A DNA stretch of 64,000 nt from assembly GCF_000332645.1 (NCBI RefSeq), contig NZ_AMXN01000008.1, forward strand, positions 143,291 through 207,290, read 5' to 3'. Shown one piece after another: positions 19,196 to 27,261 of the stretch. Numbering within the stretch: position 1 is the stretch's first letter; each line of letters begins with the position of its first letter. Both the position numbers and the translations under genes were made by a program. A model generated the notes under the pieces. The model searched no databases, had not been told where the DNA came from, and worked only from the letters and a program-made list of their open reading frames with translations. The DNA is from Bacillus inaquosorum KCTC 13429 (GTDB lineage: Bacteria; Bacillota; Bacilli; Bacillales; Bacillaceae).

Positions 19196-20182
19196 TCACT
19201 CTTTTGAAAACAAGAACCCTGTTCCATTCTCATTTGTCTGCAGCTCATAAGTAATCGCGAGAAGTCTGCATATATCCTCAATAATCTTTAACCCAAGCCC
19301 CTCATTGTTCTCGGTCTTATCAAATCCAATACCGTCATCCCGAATAGAAACAGTGCCATGTTCAATCGTAACTTCCATCTTTTCAGCTTTTGAATGCTTT
19401 AACGTATTTTGAAAAATATTATCGAACAGCCTTTGCATCCATAACGCGTTGCTCATCCATATCACTTCTTGATCTGCTGGCTTATAGTGCAATTCAATCC
19501 CATTCATACTGTATAAATAATCCCACTTTTTCACCGCTGTTTCTAATAGCTCGTTTAGGCGCACTTCTTCATTTACGATATAAGAACTTTCTAACGTCTC
19601 AGCGGAATATAGATTGAATTCATTGGTTAGTTCCGAGATATATTCGATTTGCTGATACAACGATTCGAATACGGCCTGATCATGACATTGGCCTTCCAAA
19701 TAAAACAACTGCAGCCTGAGAGCGGTTAAAGGTGTATTAATGTCATGACGCAGTTTTTGCAAAAGTTCCTTTTTGATTTCCTCCTGCTGTCTTAATTCCA
19801 GTTCACGGTATGTCGTCCGTTCAATTAACAAATTGACCGATTTGGTCAGTTCCCCGATTTCATCAGCGCGTTTCACTTCTATTTTATCGGGCACCTTTTG
19901 ATCACTCGCCAGATGCCGAATGGTTTGATTTAATAGATTGATTTTATGCAGCAGGGAATGAATCGACTTTGAAAATAAAAAAGCTAACAATAAGAGTGAT
20001 AACAAAAATACAACGAGCATTGCCGGATACGCAAAAGACCTGTGAAAAGGCATACCATGATTCATCGGTTTAAACATGCTGTCATAAATTACAGACATCA
20101 AAATACTAACCGCCAGCAATAGCACCGGAACACTAATAACGGCCGTACATAATAACAGCTGATATTTTGTCTTTAGCTTCAT
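19196..20182 (-). CDS. ybdK: Two-component sensor histidine kinase YbdK
   Basis: A 328-residue kinase. Two membrane segments (about 10-30 and 50-72) enclose a short extracytoplasmic loop of about 20 residues, so it belongs to the intramembrane-sensing type. A HAMP-like linker (about 90-130), the phospho-acceptor box LRHDINTPLTAL (His about 148) and an ATPase domain with the N-box DNIFQNTLKHSKA, IRDDGIGFD and GLGLKI follow. It overlaps ybdJ by four bases (ATGA), giving a cognate pair. The stimulus is unknown. Confidence 0.93.
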   Translation of the reverse strand: MKLKTKYQLLLCTAVISVPVLLLAVSILMSVIYDSMFKPMNHGMPFHRSFAYPAMLVVFLLSLLLLAFLFSKSIHSLLHKINLLNQTIRHLASDQKVPDKIEVKRADEIGELTKSVNLLIERTTYRELELRQQEEIKKELLQKLRHDINTPLTALRLQLFYLEGQCHDQAVFESLYQQIEYISELTNEFNLYSAETLESSYIVNEEVRLNELLETAVKKWDYLYSMNGIELHYKPADQEVIWMSNALWMQRLFDNIFQNTLKHSKAEKMEVTIEHGTVSIRDDGIGFDKTENNEGLGLKIIEDICRLLAITYELQTNENGTGFLFSKE

Positions 20183-20850
20183 TTCTTCACAACGGTATTC
20201 AGCCGATACCCTTCTCCATATATATTTTCAATAATCTCACCCGCTTGATCATTGATTTTGGCTCTTATTTTTTTAATGTGCACATTGACGATATTCGGGT
20301 TTCTGTCTTCGAGCTGCCACAAATATTCAAAGAAATGTTCCTTTGTCAGGGTGCTGTCCCTATTTTCATATAAATAAAAGAAAATTTTCCGCTCAATCGC
20401 AGTAAACAACACCTCATCATGCAAGCTTTCATTGAACACTTTTTTGGTTTCCGCATCAATATACAAATGTTTGATTTGCGTAAAGGTGCCATAATGATGC
20501 TCAAGCATATTCTTCATTCTTAATAGCAGCTCTCTCGGATCAAAGGGCTTCACCATATAATCCTCGCCGATCTGCAACCCTTGAAGCTTGCTGTCCATGT
20601 CATTGCGGGCCGAGAGAAAAATGACCGGAATGCGCAGCCCCAGCTTTTTGATTTTTGCAGACATTTGATATCCGTCTTCACCCGGCAGCATCACATCCAT
20701 AATGACCAAATCCACCTTCTGAATTACCGAAAGTACATCCGCTCCATCTGTTTTCCACATCACATGATATCCCTCACGCTGCAAAATCTTTTGCAGCAAA
20801 TCACCAATCATCACATCATCTTCAACGATTAAAATATGATAACCCTTCAT
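20179..20850 (-). CDS. ybdJ: OmpR-type response regulator YbdJ
   Basis: A 223-residue regulator. The receiver domain (1-120) has the acidic pair EDD near residue 10, the phosphorylation site in VIMDVMLPGEDG (Asp about 53) and Lys in MVKPFDP. A winged-helix domain (about 130-220) has TKEHFFEYLW and NIVNVHIKKIRAKI, typical of OmpR/PhoB. It starts two bases after the ybdG stop and overlaps ybdK, so ybdG-ybdJ-ybdK are one operon. Confidence 0.95.
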   Translation of the reverse strand: MKGYHILIVEDDVMIGDLLQKILQREGYHVMWKTDGADVLSVIQKVDLVIMDVMLPGEDGYQMSAKIKKLGLRIPVIFLSARNDMDSKLQGLQIGEDYMVKPFDPRELLLRMKNMLEHHYGTFTQIKHLYIDAETKKVFNESLHDEVLFTAIERKIFFYLYENRDSTLTKEHFFEYLWQLEDRNPNIVNVHIKKIRAKINDQAGEIIENIYGEGYRLNTVVKK

Positions 20851-20851
20851 C

Positions 20852-21829
20852 CTAGCGAACCTTTCTCATAAACTCCATGGAAAGTTTATATATTTGATCA
20901 GGCTGATATAAATAAATACTGTGTGTTCCCCTCAGTTCCTTTATATCAGCTGTATTAAATTGAGCCGCAAACGCTTCATAATCTTTTCGGTTTTGTATGG
21001 CGTACTTTGAATTTCTATTTTGGTCAGAGACCGCATCTAAAATCAAGACGGGAGTTTCTTTTGGCGCCGGCAGATTCACAGATTTCCTACCGTTTTGGTA
21101 AGACTGTAAAAGCTCATGCTCCATATCTGCATTAAAAAATTGCTTAAAATTAATGGCTTTATAGATTTCTTTTTCTTCATCAGTTAAAAACGACTGCCGA
21201 ATCACCTCAGGATTATATACTGCGGAAGACATAAACCGATGAAAACCAATCGAAGTTAACAGATGGAACCCTCTCACTTTCAGTCTGTCAATCCCGCTTA
21301 ATTTATACGTGACATACTGCTGAGGCAATCCAATATCCATCGCAATAATCGCCTTAATTTCCTTAGGATATTTCTGCGCCCAATACATCGCTTCAATCCC
21401 GGATATGGAATGAGGCATTAAAATATAAGGAGGCTTATTTCCGCTTTTCATAAGCGCTTTCCTCGTCTGTTCCAGTACCGTGTCAATATCTCTGTCATCA
21501 TTAGACACATCACTGTATCCATAACCAGCCCGATCAACGACAGCAATCTTGTTTTCTTTTGAAAACTTACTGTACAAACCTTTCATCTCATAAGCAGGCG
21601 CAGCAATCCCCGAACCGGACATAAACACAAACGTATCCTTCCCGCTTCCCTCTTCATACACATTCATCTTTTTACCGTCAACATCGACTACTGTGCCTTT
21701 ACCTTTGAGCAAGGCTGCCTCCTTATTTAGCTGGTAATGGTGATAAATAAAAACGGAGACGGAAACAAACAAAACCAAAGCAGCCAAGCCGCCTAAAACG
21801 AACTTTAGGACTTTCCATATTGTTTTCAT
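20852..21829 (-). CDS. ybdG: Membrane-anchored alpha/beta hydrolase YbdG
   Basis: A 325-residue protein with an N-terminal membrane anchor (about 8-30) and an outward-facing alpha/beta-hydrolase fold. The oxyanion region is SGSGIAAPAYEM, the nucleophile elbow is PHSISG (Ser about 147), an Asp lies in ILDAVSDQN and the catalytic His in GTHSIY near residue 305. It is the first gene of an operon with the ybdJK two-component system. This suggests that YbdG may generate or remove the signal that the kinase senses, but that is inference. AAAGGAG precedes the ATG. Confidence 0.88.
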   Translation of the reverse strand: MKTIWKVLKFVLGGLAALVLFVSVSVFIYHHYQLNKEAALLKGKGTVVDVDGKKMNVYEEGSGKDTFVFMSGSGIAAPAYEMKGLYSKFSKENKIAVVDRAGYGYSDVSNDDRDIDTVLEQTRKALMKSGNKPPYILMPHSISGIEAMYWAQKYPKEIKAIIAMDIGLPQQYVTYKLSGIDRLKVRGFHLLTSIGFHRFMSSAVYNPEVIRQSFLTDEEKEIYKAINFKQFFNADMEHELLQSYQNGRKSVNLPAPKETPVLILDAVSDQNRNSKYAIQNRKDYEAFAAQFNTADIKELRGTHSIYLYQPDQIYKLSMEFMRKVR

Positions 21830-21913
21830 ATGATGCTCCTTTCACGTGATACGGAAAGGATACGACATGAAAATAAATTTCTGATTAATTTTGGGTCGAT
21901 TTTATTTAGACAT

Positions 21914-21944
21914 TTGACTTTGCCCTTACGGAAAGGTGTACATT
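21914..21944 (+). promoter_or_regulatory. MerR-type promoter with 19-bp spacer and dyad
   Basis: TTGACT (21914-21919) and TACATT (21939-21944) are separated by 19 bases, longer than the normal 17. Within the spacer CCTT-ACGGA-AAGG (21923-21935) forms a dyad. An overlong spacer holding a dyad is the hallmark of promoters that MerR proteins activate by twisting DNA, and the gene that follows encodes a MerR protein. Confidence 0.72.
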
Positions 21945-21964
21945 TGGAGCATGGAGGTGATCGT

Positions 21965-22795
21965 TTGCTATCGATCGGTGAATTTTCAAAGATATGCAAA
22001 GTATCAACAAAAACACTGCGATACTATGATGAAATCGGATTAATCCACCCCGAAGACATTAACCCTGAAAATGGATATCGATATTATTCTATCAGGCAGC
22101 TGAAAGAAATGCTCTTGATTAACCGTTTAAAGTCGTATCATTTTTCTTTAGAAGAAATCAAAACCATTCTCGATTTGGAAGAGGATCAGGCTGAAGAAAA
22201 GCTTGGTTCTGCCCTTCAGCGAAAAAGAAGAGAAGTACAGGAAAAGATCAATGCTTATGAATATACCCTTACACAATTGAACCTCGATATTCTGCGTGCA
22301 GAGAAAGGCAAACCAATGATGTCATGGCTTGACGATATAGAAGTAATGCTTGCTGAAACCCAGCCAATGAACATCCTGTATTTACGCAAAATGATGAGCA
22401 GTAATGACTATGCCCTAGGATACGAAAAGTATTTTAGCAGGCTATATGAAAGAATTGCTGTTGATAAACTTACCTTGCTCGGCACGCCCATGACCATTTA
22501 TCACAGCCCTGAGTACAACCCTGCCGGCAATGATACAGAGTTTGCGATTCCAATAGAGGAGACGGTAAAAGGTACAAGAGGTTTGCCCGGAGGTCTTTGC
22601 GCAAAGTCTGTTTTAAAAGGTCCCTATGCAGAATTGACCTCGATATACGCTAAGCTGAGAGAATGGGTCGAAGGTGAAGGCTATGAATTGGCGCAATCAC
22701 CGTATGAAGTGTATGCAACCGATCACCACCAAGCTGGTGTGCCAGAGGATATTGTGACTGAAGTGTATTTTCCAATAAAGAAAAAAGAGAGGTAA
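21965..22795 (+). CDS. MerR-family regulator with GyrI-like effector domain
   Basis: A 277-residue regulator. The N-terminal winged helix has IGEFSKICKVSTKTLRYYDE and the YRYYS wing; a coiled coil (about 75-120) and a GyrI-like effector-binding domain (about 130-275) with TEFAIPIE and VYFPIKK follow. This resembles BltR/BmrR/Mta-type drug sensors. The start is TTG 21965 with GGAGGTGAT seven bases before it; upstream in-frame codons would place the promoter inside the gene. It is in an operon with the following serine hydrolase. In strain 168, as I remember it, this position carries the skf operon. Confidence 0.87.
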   Translation: MLSIGEFSKICKVSTKTLRYYDEIGLIHPEDINPENGYRYYSIRQLKEMLLINRLKSYHFSLEEIKTILDLEEDQAEEKLGSALQRKRREVQEKINAYEYTLTQLNLDILRAEKGKPMMSWLDDIEVMLAETQPMNILYLRKMMSSNDYALGYEKYFSRLYERIAVDKLTLLGTPMTIYHSPEYNPAGNDTEFAIPIEETVKGTRGLPGGLCAKSVLKGPYAELTSIYAKLREWVEGEGYELAQSPYEVYATDHHQAGVPEDIVTEVYFPIKKKER

Positions 22796-22799
22796 CGTC

Positions 22800-23798
22800 A
22801 TGCAAAGAAACGACTGGCCAACTGCAGAGCCGGCAGCCTTGGGGATAGACGCCGATAAACTGTCTGAGCTTGACCCTAAAATAAAATCCGAATACAGCAA
22901 TATAAACGGTATCGTGGTTGTGAGAAATGGATACATCGCTTATGAGCGCTATTATCATGGTTATGGACCGAATGATACGCATCATGTTGCCTCAGTAACC
23001 AAAAGTATCATGTCAGCTCTTATTGGAATTGCGATACATGCAGGATACATCAAAAGTGTCGACCAAAACGCACTCGACTTTTTCCCAGAATACGTCCCGG
23101 GTCCTTATAATAAACAAAAACAAGACATCACCCTTCGCCACCTTCTCACGATGACAGCTCCATATCCATTTGAAGACTGGCACGAACCACTAGACAAGAT
23201 GTGCATGCAGCCTGATTGGATCACCTATACGCTGGATATGCTGGGCCAAGGAGGCACAATCGGCACATTTAAATACTCCACCGCAGGTGCACACCTGCTA
23301 TCAGCCATCATCACCCGCAGCACAGGCAAGAGCGCCCGCGAGTTTGCCAACGAGCACTTGTTTAAATCGATCGGCATGAAAGAAATCCCCTATTATGGTA
23401 TGAAATCATTTGGCTTTGACGATCTATTCGGAAAAAACATGAAGGGATGGGTAAATGACCCGGACGGCAACTCAACCGGAGGATGGGGACTTACGCTGAC
23501 TCCACGGGATATGGCTAGGTTTGGTTATCTTTATTTAAATCACGGTACTTGGAACAACCAAAAGATCATTCCTGAGTCATGGATTGACGAATCAACAAAG
23601 ATGAACGCCAATAACTATGGTTATCTATGGTGGCTTTGTGATGAGGCCGGTGTTTTCTCATACTCAGCACTGGGTGATGGCGGGAATGTGATTTGCTGTG
23701 TTCCGGAAAAAAACCTGATTGTAGCAATCGCATCGGAGTTCATCATGAATGCTCGTGACAGATGGCAATTGATTAAGGAGTATTTAGTTTCTCAATGA
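22800..23798 (+). CDS. Serine hydrolase of the beta-lactamase/esterase class C family
   Basis: A 332-residue protein without an obvious signal peptide. Motifs in order: SVTK (S-x-x-K, about residues 66-69), YSTAG in the place of Y-x-N (about 158), and GDGGN near residue 290 in the position of the K/H-T-G box. The middle contains the family block GGWGLTLTPRDMARFGYLYL, seen in EstB-like and 6-aminohexanoate-dimer-hydrolase-like enzymes. These act as esterases, amidases or peptidases more often than as true beta-lactamases. It begins four bases after the merR stop. The substrate may be related to the MerR ligand. Confidence 0.85.
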   Translation: MQRNDWPTAEPAALGIDADKLSELDPKIKSEYSNINGIVVVRNGYIAYERYYHGYGPNDTHHVASVTKSIMSALIGIAIHAGYIKSVDQNALDFFPEYVPGPYNKQKQDITLRHLLTMTAPYPFEDWHEPLDKMCMQPDWITYTLDMLGQGGTIGTFKYSTAGAHLLSAIITRSTGKSAREFANEHLFKSIGMKEIPYYGMKSFGFDDLFGKNMKGWVNDPDGNSTGGWGLTLTPRDMARFGYLYLNHGTWNNQKIIPESWIDESTKMNANNYGYLWWLCDEAGVFSYSALGDGGNVICCVPEKNLIVAIASEFIMNARDRWQLIKEYLVSQ

Positions 23799-23831
23799 AA
23801 TTATGAAAATTGACAAACGAGAATTCCTTAT

Positions 23832-23881
23832 TGGCAGCCTGCTCTAAGGAACACGATATTGAGAAGGCTGCCATTCTTTCT
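23832..23881 (+). terminator. Likely terminator of the merR-hydrolase operon
   Basis: TGGCAGCCTGCTC (23832-23844) pairs with GAGAAGGCTGCCA (23861-23873) with one mismatch, followed by TTCTTTCTT. The T-run is broken, so it may be only moderately efficient. Confidence 0.55.
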
Positions 23882-23944
23882 TAGGTCAATTAAACTTTCA
23901 CAAAACAGAATTCCGCAATATTTTATCCATGTAGTAACATAAAG

Positions 23945-24286
23945 TCACCATAAAGCCTTTTTTTCTTCCTCCTGCTCAATAAATAGATAATTTTCAGGGC
24001 TGCCTAAAACAGAAAAAAGCGCCAAAAGCAACTTCCATCCCCGGATTGGACTTCCGCATCTAAACTTCAACACTTCTCCTTCCGCTAAAGTAAACCTCAA
24101 TGTTTGGCTTGTACACCAAGCAATTTTCACTTGAATAACATGTTCACCAGGCGGCAAAGCAATTCGCATCCTCCCTCCATCTTTGATATTTCCCATCTCA
24201 GCCCCATCAATTAGCACTGAATACCCTCTCAATTTGTTGATGTACTGCGATGTCCTGCTAATTTCAATGTACGTCTTTTGATTCAC
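23945..24286 (-). CDS. Small protein with PEGA-like beta domain (position of ybcM)
   Basis: About 113 residues. Residues 10-80 show short strands with YSVLIDGAEMGNIKDGG and LPPGEHVIQVKI, the pattern of PEGA-type surface-layer or carrier domains (x-DG-x2-x-G and LxxGxHxI). A hydrophobic stretch KLLLALFSVLG and an acidic/basic tail EQEEEKKALW follow. GTG 24286 is chosen because GAGGATG lies eight bases upstream; GTG 24295 is possible. By position next to ybcL it could be ybcM. No function is known. Confidence 0.65.
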   Translation of the reverse strand: MNQKTYIEISRTSQYINKLRGYSVLIDGAEMGNIKDGGRMRIALPPGEHVIQVKIAWCTSQTLRFTLAEGEVLKFRCGSPIRGWKLLLALFSVLGSPENYLFIEQEEEKKALW

Positions 24287-24461
24287 CGATGACACATCCT
24301 CAAAAATAATGATCTTACAAGCGAGAAGCGTTAGAACCCTCTCACCATACCGTTATTTCTCAATCCTAGTATATTATAACTTGCTGTGCTTCGGCTCTCC
24401 GTCGGCAAAAATCCTTACAGCTTCAGTGTGCCTTCTGCATGACGGATTTGAAAAGCATATA

Positions 24462-24494
24462 AAAAAACACCCGCTTGTATAACGAGCGGATGTT
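24462..24494 (-). terminator. Terminator of ybcL
   Basis: AACACCCGCT and AGCGGATGTT pair around TGTATAACG; on the minus strand TTTTTTTATATG follows. It is about 50 bases past the ybcL stop. Confidence 0.8.
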
Positions 24495-24547
24495 AGATCT
24501 TTCGAAATGAACCTATTGAATTTTAAGAACTAAAACAACGCACTGCA

Positions 24548-25720
24548 TTATTGATTGATATCTTTTAGCGCTTGTTTCGGTTGCGAATTGAAAATCAACA
24601 ATGATGAAATAATGGCAATCATAACCCCTAACGCACCAATCCAGGTAATCGAAGCCAATGATACGTTTTCTACAAAAACGCCCCCTATCCCTGCGCCAAC
24701 TGCCATAGCGAGTTGCATCATGGACTGATTAATACTGAGCAAAACACCTGACATTTCCGGTTCTATTGTAGCCAGGTGAAATTGCTGTGTCGGACCGGTA
24801 GACCATGCGGCAAACGACCATAATATGAGAATCATCAACACACCGATATAGGAATGAGTGACAAATGACAGCCCAACCAGTGTGATGATATGCAATGTCA
24901 TCCCGCCAACAAGTGTAAAGGGCACTCCCCATTTATCGGTGCTATATCCCCCAAACTTCGATCCAACCAAACTGGCAATTCCAAATATAAGCAAAACACC
25001 GCTAAGCAGCTTGCCGCTTATTCCTGAAATGTTCAAGAGATACGGTGACAGATAGGTATAAGCAACAGAATATCCCCCGAGCCAGAAGAAAGTGATTGAT
25101 AATCCCATCGCCACTTTCCGTTTTTTGAAAAGAGCAAGCTGTTGAAGCAAAGGTACAGGCTTATCCCCTTCAGTATGCGGAAGAGTAAAGAATATAACGG
25201 CCATTGCGATCAAACCCATCAAAGCAATTGCACCAAATACAGACTTCCAACCTAATGCTACTGCTATCATTCTTCCAAGCGGAACACCAATGATTAAAGA
25301 AGCGGTAAATCCCATAACGACAGTAGCGATGGCACTGCCTTGCTTCCCTTCCGATGCAATCTTAGCGGCAATCGTTAATGCGGTGACAACAACCATACCT
25401 GCTCCCATCGCCATAATGATCCGCGCTGCAATAAACCATCCATAACCAGGCAGGACAAAGGCCAAGATATTGCCGAACACAAACAAACCGAGAGCATACA
25501 TCATCAATTTGCGTCTATCCATACTTGCTGTCAATGCCATAAGAATGGGTGTGGAAAGAGCATATACAAGTGAAAAGATCGTAATAAGCTGGCCCGCGGC
25601 AGCCAAAGTTATCCCGAGTGTATGAGCAATGTGATCCAAAATACCGGAAATGATGTACTCTGAGGTTCCTACTAAAAAGCTGACAATGGCTAAAATGTAA
25701 ATTTTCCAAGTGTTAGACAT
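24548..25720 (-). CDS. ybcL: MFS efflux transporter YbcL
   Basis: A 390-residue MFS carrier of the DHA1 type with twelve membrane segments: LVGTSEYIISGIL in helix 1, the ASMDRRKLMMY loop and the helix-5 GFTASLIIGVPLGRM antiporter motif. This group, like AraJ and chloramphenicol-type pumps, exports drugs or sugars with protons. Its promoter region carries two copies of a 20-bp dyad that also lies before the neighbouring ArsR gene, so the pump is probably induced when that repressor lets go. Confidence 0.9.
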   Translation of the reverse strand: MSNTWKIYILAIVSFLVGTSEYIISGILDHIAHTLGITLAAAGQLITIFSLVYALSTPILMALTASMDRRKLMMYALGLFVFGNILAFVLPGYGWFIAARIIMAMGAGMVVVTALTIAAKIASEGKQGSAIATVVMGFTASLIIGVPLGRMIAVALGWKSVFGAIALMGLIAMAVIFFTLPHTEGDKPVPLLQQLALFKKRKVAMGLSITFFWLGGYSVAYTYLSPYLLNISGISGKLLSGVLLIFGIASLVGSKFGGYSTDKWGVPFTLVGGMTLHIITLVGLSFVTHSYIGVLMILILWSFAAWSTGPTQQFHLATIEPEMSGVLLSINQSMMQLAMAVGAGIGGVFVENVSLASITWIGALGVMIAIISSLLIFNSQPKQALKDINQ

Positions 25721-25750
25721 AAAGTTTCACTCCTTAATCATTAATAAACA

Positions 25751-25810
25751 TATCACGAAATATCGATATGTTAATTCAAAAAAATAAACACATCGTAATA
25801 TGTCGATATA
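25751..25810 (-). promoter_or_regulatory. Two ArsR-type operators upstream of ybcL
   Basis: TATCACGAAATATCGATATG (25751-25770) and CATCGTAATATGTCGATATA (25791-25810) share the pattern TATCGnnATATnnCGATATG and are spaced 40 bases apart, four helical turns. A third copy precedes the ArsR gene. They are 30-90 bases before the ybcL start. Confidence 0.65.
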
Positions 25811-25846
25811 TATGGCGTAAAAATAAACATCTTTTGATGTTTATTT

Positions 25847-26149
25847 TTATATCTCTGTTTTAAGAAAGTCAGCAAGTTTCCCAATGGCTTCTTCATCTCT
25901 TTTGTAATAAGTGTACTTTCCGATTCGTTCCGCCTTAATCAGGCCGGCTCTTAAAAGGATGGTGAGATATTGGGAAGCCGTAGATTGCGTCATTTTCAAT
26001 TTGTCTGTTATTTGACTGACACATACCCCGATTGTGTTCATATCAATCCCTTCATGGGGTGCAAAATGACGATCAGGCTCCTTCAGCCATTGTAAAATTT
26101 GCAGCCTTGATTCATTTGATAAGGCTTTGAATACTTCAATTGGTTCCAT
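25847..26149 (-). CDS. ybzH: ArsR-family repressor (probable YbzH)
   Basis: A 100-residue winged-helix protein with MEPIEVFKALSNESRLQILQ, the ArsR opening, the recognition helix TQSTASQYLTILLRAGLI and the wing KYTYYKRDEEA. The arsenic-type Cys-Val-Cys motif is replaced by GVCVSQITDKL, a single Cys, so metal sensing is uncertain. The start at 26149 is taken for homology; no clear ribosome-binding site lies before it. It is upstream of ybcL and a 20-bp operator copy sits 12 bases before its start. The symbol is from memory of the 168 map. Confidence 0.8.
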   Translation of the reverse strand: MEPIEVFKALSNESRLQILQWLKEPDRHFAPHEGIDMNTIGVCVSQITDKLKMTQSTASQYLTILLRAGLIKAERIGKYTYYKRDEEAIGKLADFLKTEI

Positions 26150-26160
26150 ACCGATTATTA

Positions 26161-26180
26161 TATCGTTATATTCCGATATG
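26161..26180 (-). promoter_or_regulatory. Third ArsR-type operator, at the repressor's own start
   Basis: TATCGTTATATTCCGATATG matches the two copies before ybcL at most positions and ends 12 bases before the ATG, a position fitting autorepression. Confidence 0.62.
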
Positions 26181-26413
26181 TCAATTCGTTTTTTGATGCT
26201 AGCTTTTTTAGGCTTATTTATGACTAATTCTGTGAAATGAAACTGAGGAAAGCATCCCAAAAACCAAAGACTTTTGTTCCTGCTTAAATGTATCATAAAG
26301 CTTTAGAAATTGGTCTCTAATCATGGCATTGTACGCTTTGGGGAACCCGGCAGTGGCTTTGTTAATTTTGGCGTCCGCTTAGATTGTGAATTAAAACAAT
26401 GATGGCATAACTC

Positions 26414-26454
26414 TAAAAAAAGAAGCGGAAGTTGATTATGTTCAATCAGCTTCC
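26414..26454 (-). terminator. Terminator of the dabB-dabA-ybcFHI operon
   Basis: On the minus strand GGAAGCTGATT pairs with AATCAACTTCC around GAACAT, and GCTTCTTTTTTT follows. It lies about 30 bases past the ybcI stop, closing the operon. Confidence 0.85.
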
Positions 26455-26485
26455 AACCTCTTTGACAAACATTTAATTCTTTATA

Positions 26486-26848
26486 TTAAAGATTTTTCTC
26501 TAAATCATTACATAATTTAAATACCATCACTCGTTCACCTGTCCGGGAGCTTAAATCAGTATGAAAACTTTTCACTTCTTCTCCAGTTATCGTAAGGATA
26601 ATATCCTTAAGACCTTCTATACCTGATTCAACTAGCTCTGAACGAGTTTGTTTGATAGATAACATCCCCTCTTTTGATCCACAAACTGCGTATTCAGCTG
26701 GTGTTAAAATTCCTTTTAAATTAACAATGATCATATCCCGCAGTATATCAGTTTTAACAGATACAGACCCACGCCCAAGATAATCCTTCTCCCATTGAGT
26801 AATGGACTTACTGATCTCTGATTCAATAGAACCTTTCGTTTTTTTCAT
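26486..26848 (-). CDS. ybcI: DUF2294-type protein YbcI
   Basis: About 120 residues: a helical N-terminus (SIESEISKSITQWEKDYLGRG) and a small alpha/beta domain with ILRDMIIVNLKGILTPAEY, ending in VMVFKLCNDLEKNL. This matches the Na-translocating decarboxylase-associated DUF2294 family. The start at 26848 has AGGAGATG eight bases upstream; the track from 26881 has no ribosome-binding site. It is the last gene of the inorganic-carbon uptake operon. Its function is unknown, but its retention beside dabAB suggests a link to CO2 or bicarbonate supply. Confidence 0.82.
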   Translation of the reverse strand: MKKTKGSIESEISKSITQWEKDYLGRGSVSVKTDILRDMIIVNLKGILTPAEYAVCGSKEGMLSIKQTRSELVESGIEGLKDIILTITGEEVKSFHTDLSSRTGERVMVFKLCNDLEKNL

Positions 26849-26904
26849 ATATAACACATCTCCTGGCAAAAAAATTGGCATATTCTATTAGTTATTTCGT
26901 CTCA

Positions 26905-27195
26905 TTAATATTCTCTTACAACATGTCCTTCATATACACCTTCAATATCCAAATCAGTTTTACCGTTTCTTGAGACCACTATCATTTTGGATAACATATT
27001 TTCTTCCATCATAGAGTGGACATGCAAAAATCGAACGCTCCCTAAATGGGTTTCCTCAACCTCTTCATAGGATTTTAAATGATAAAAATCGATTGCTTTT
27101 CTAATTACTTTTTTCATACATTCCATATTTTCTCGATCAAACGAGCTCATTTCCTCTATTGTTTTCGTTACAAAATCAGTTAAATTAGCGTTCAT
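26905..27195 (-). CDS. ybcH: Small conserved protein YbcH
   Basis: A 96-residue soluble protein: N-terminal helices (DFVTKTIEEMSSFDRENMECMKKVIRKAIDF in part) then strands (GSVRFLHVHSMME, MIVVSRNG). AAGGAGAT precedes the ATG. It lies between ybcF and ybcI in the dab operon. The HVHS element could bind metal, but there is no established family function. Confidence 0.8.
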   Translation of the reverse strand: MNANLTDFVTKTIEEMSSFDRENMECMKKVIRKAIDFYHLKSYEEVEETHLGSVRFLHVHSMMEENMLSKMIVVSRNGKTDLDIEGVYEGHVVREY

Positions 27196-27261
27196 ACAAT
27201 CTCCTTAGAACTGCTTCTTTCTCCATAGATGGGTGCGTTTAGAAGCTGAACCTTCATTTCA

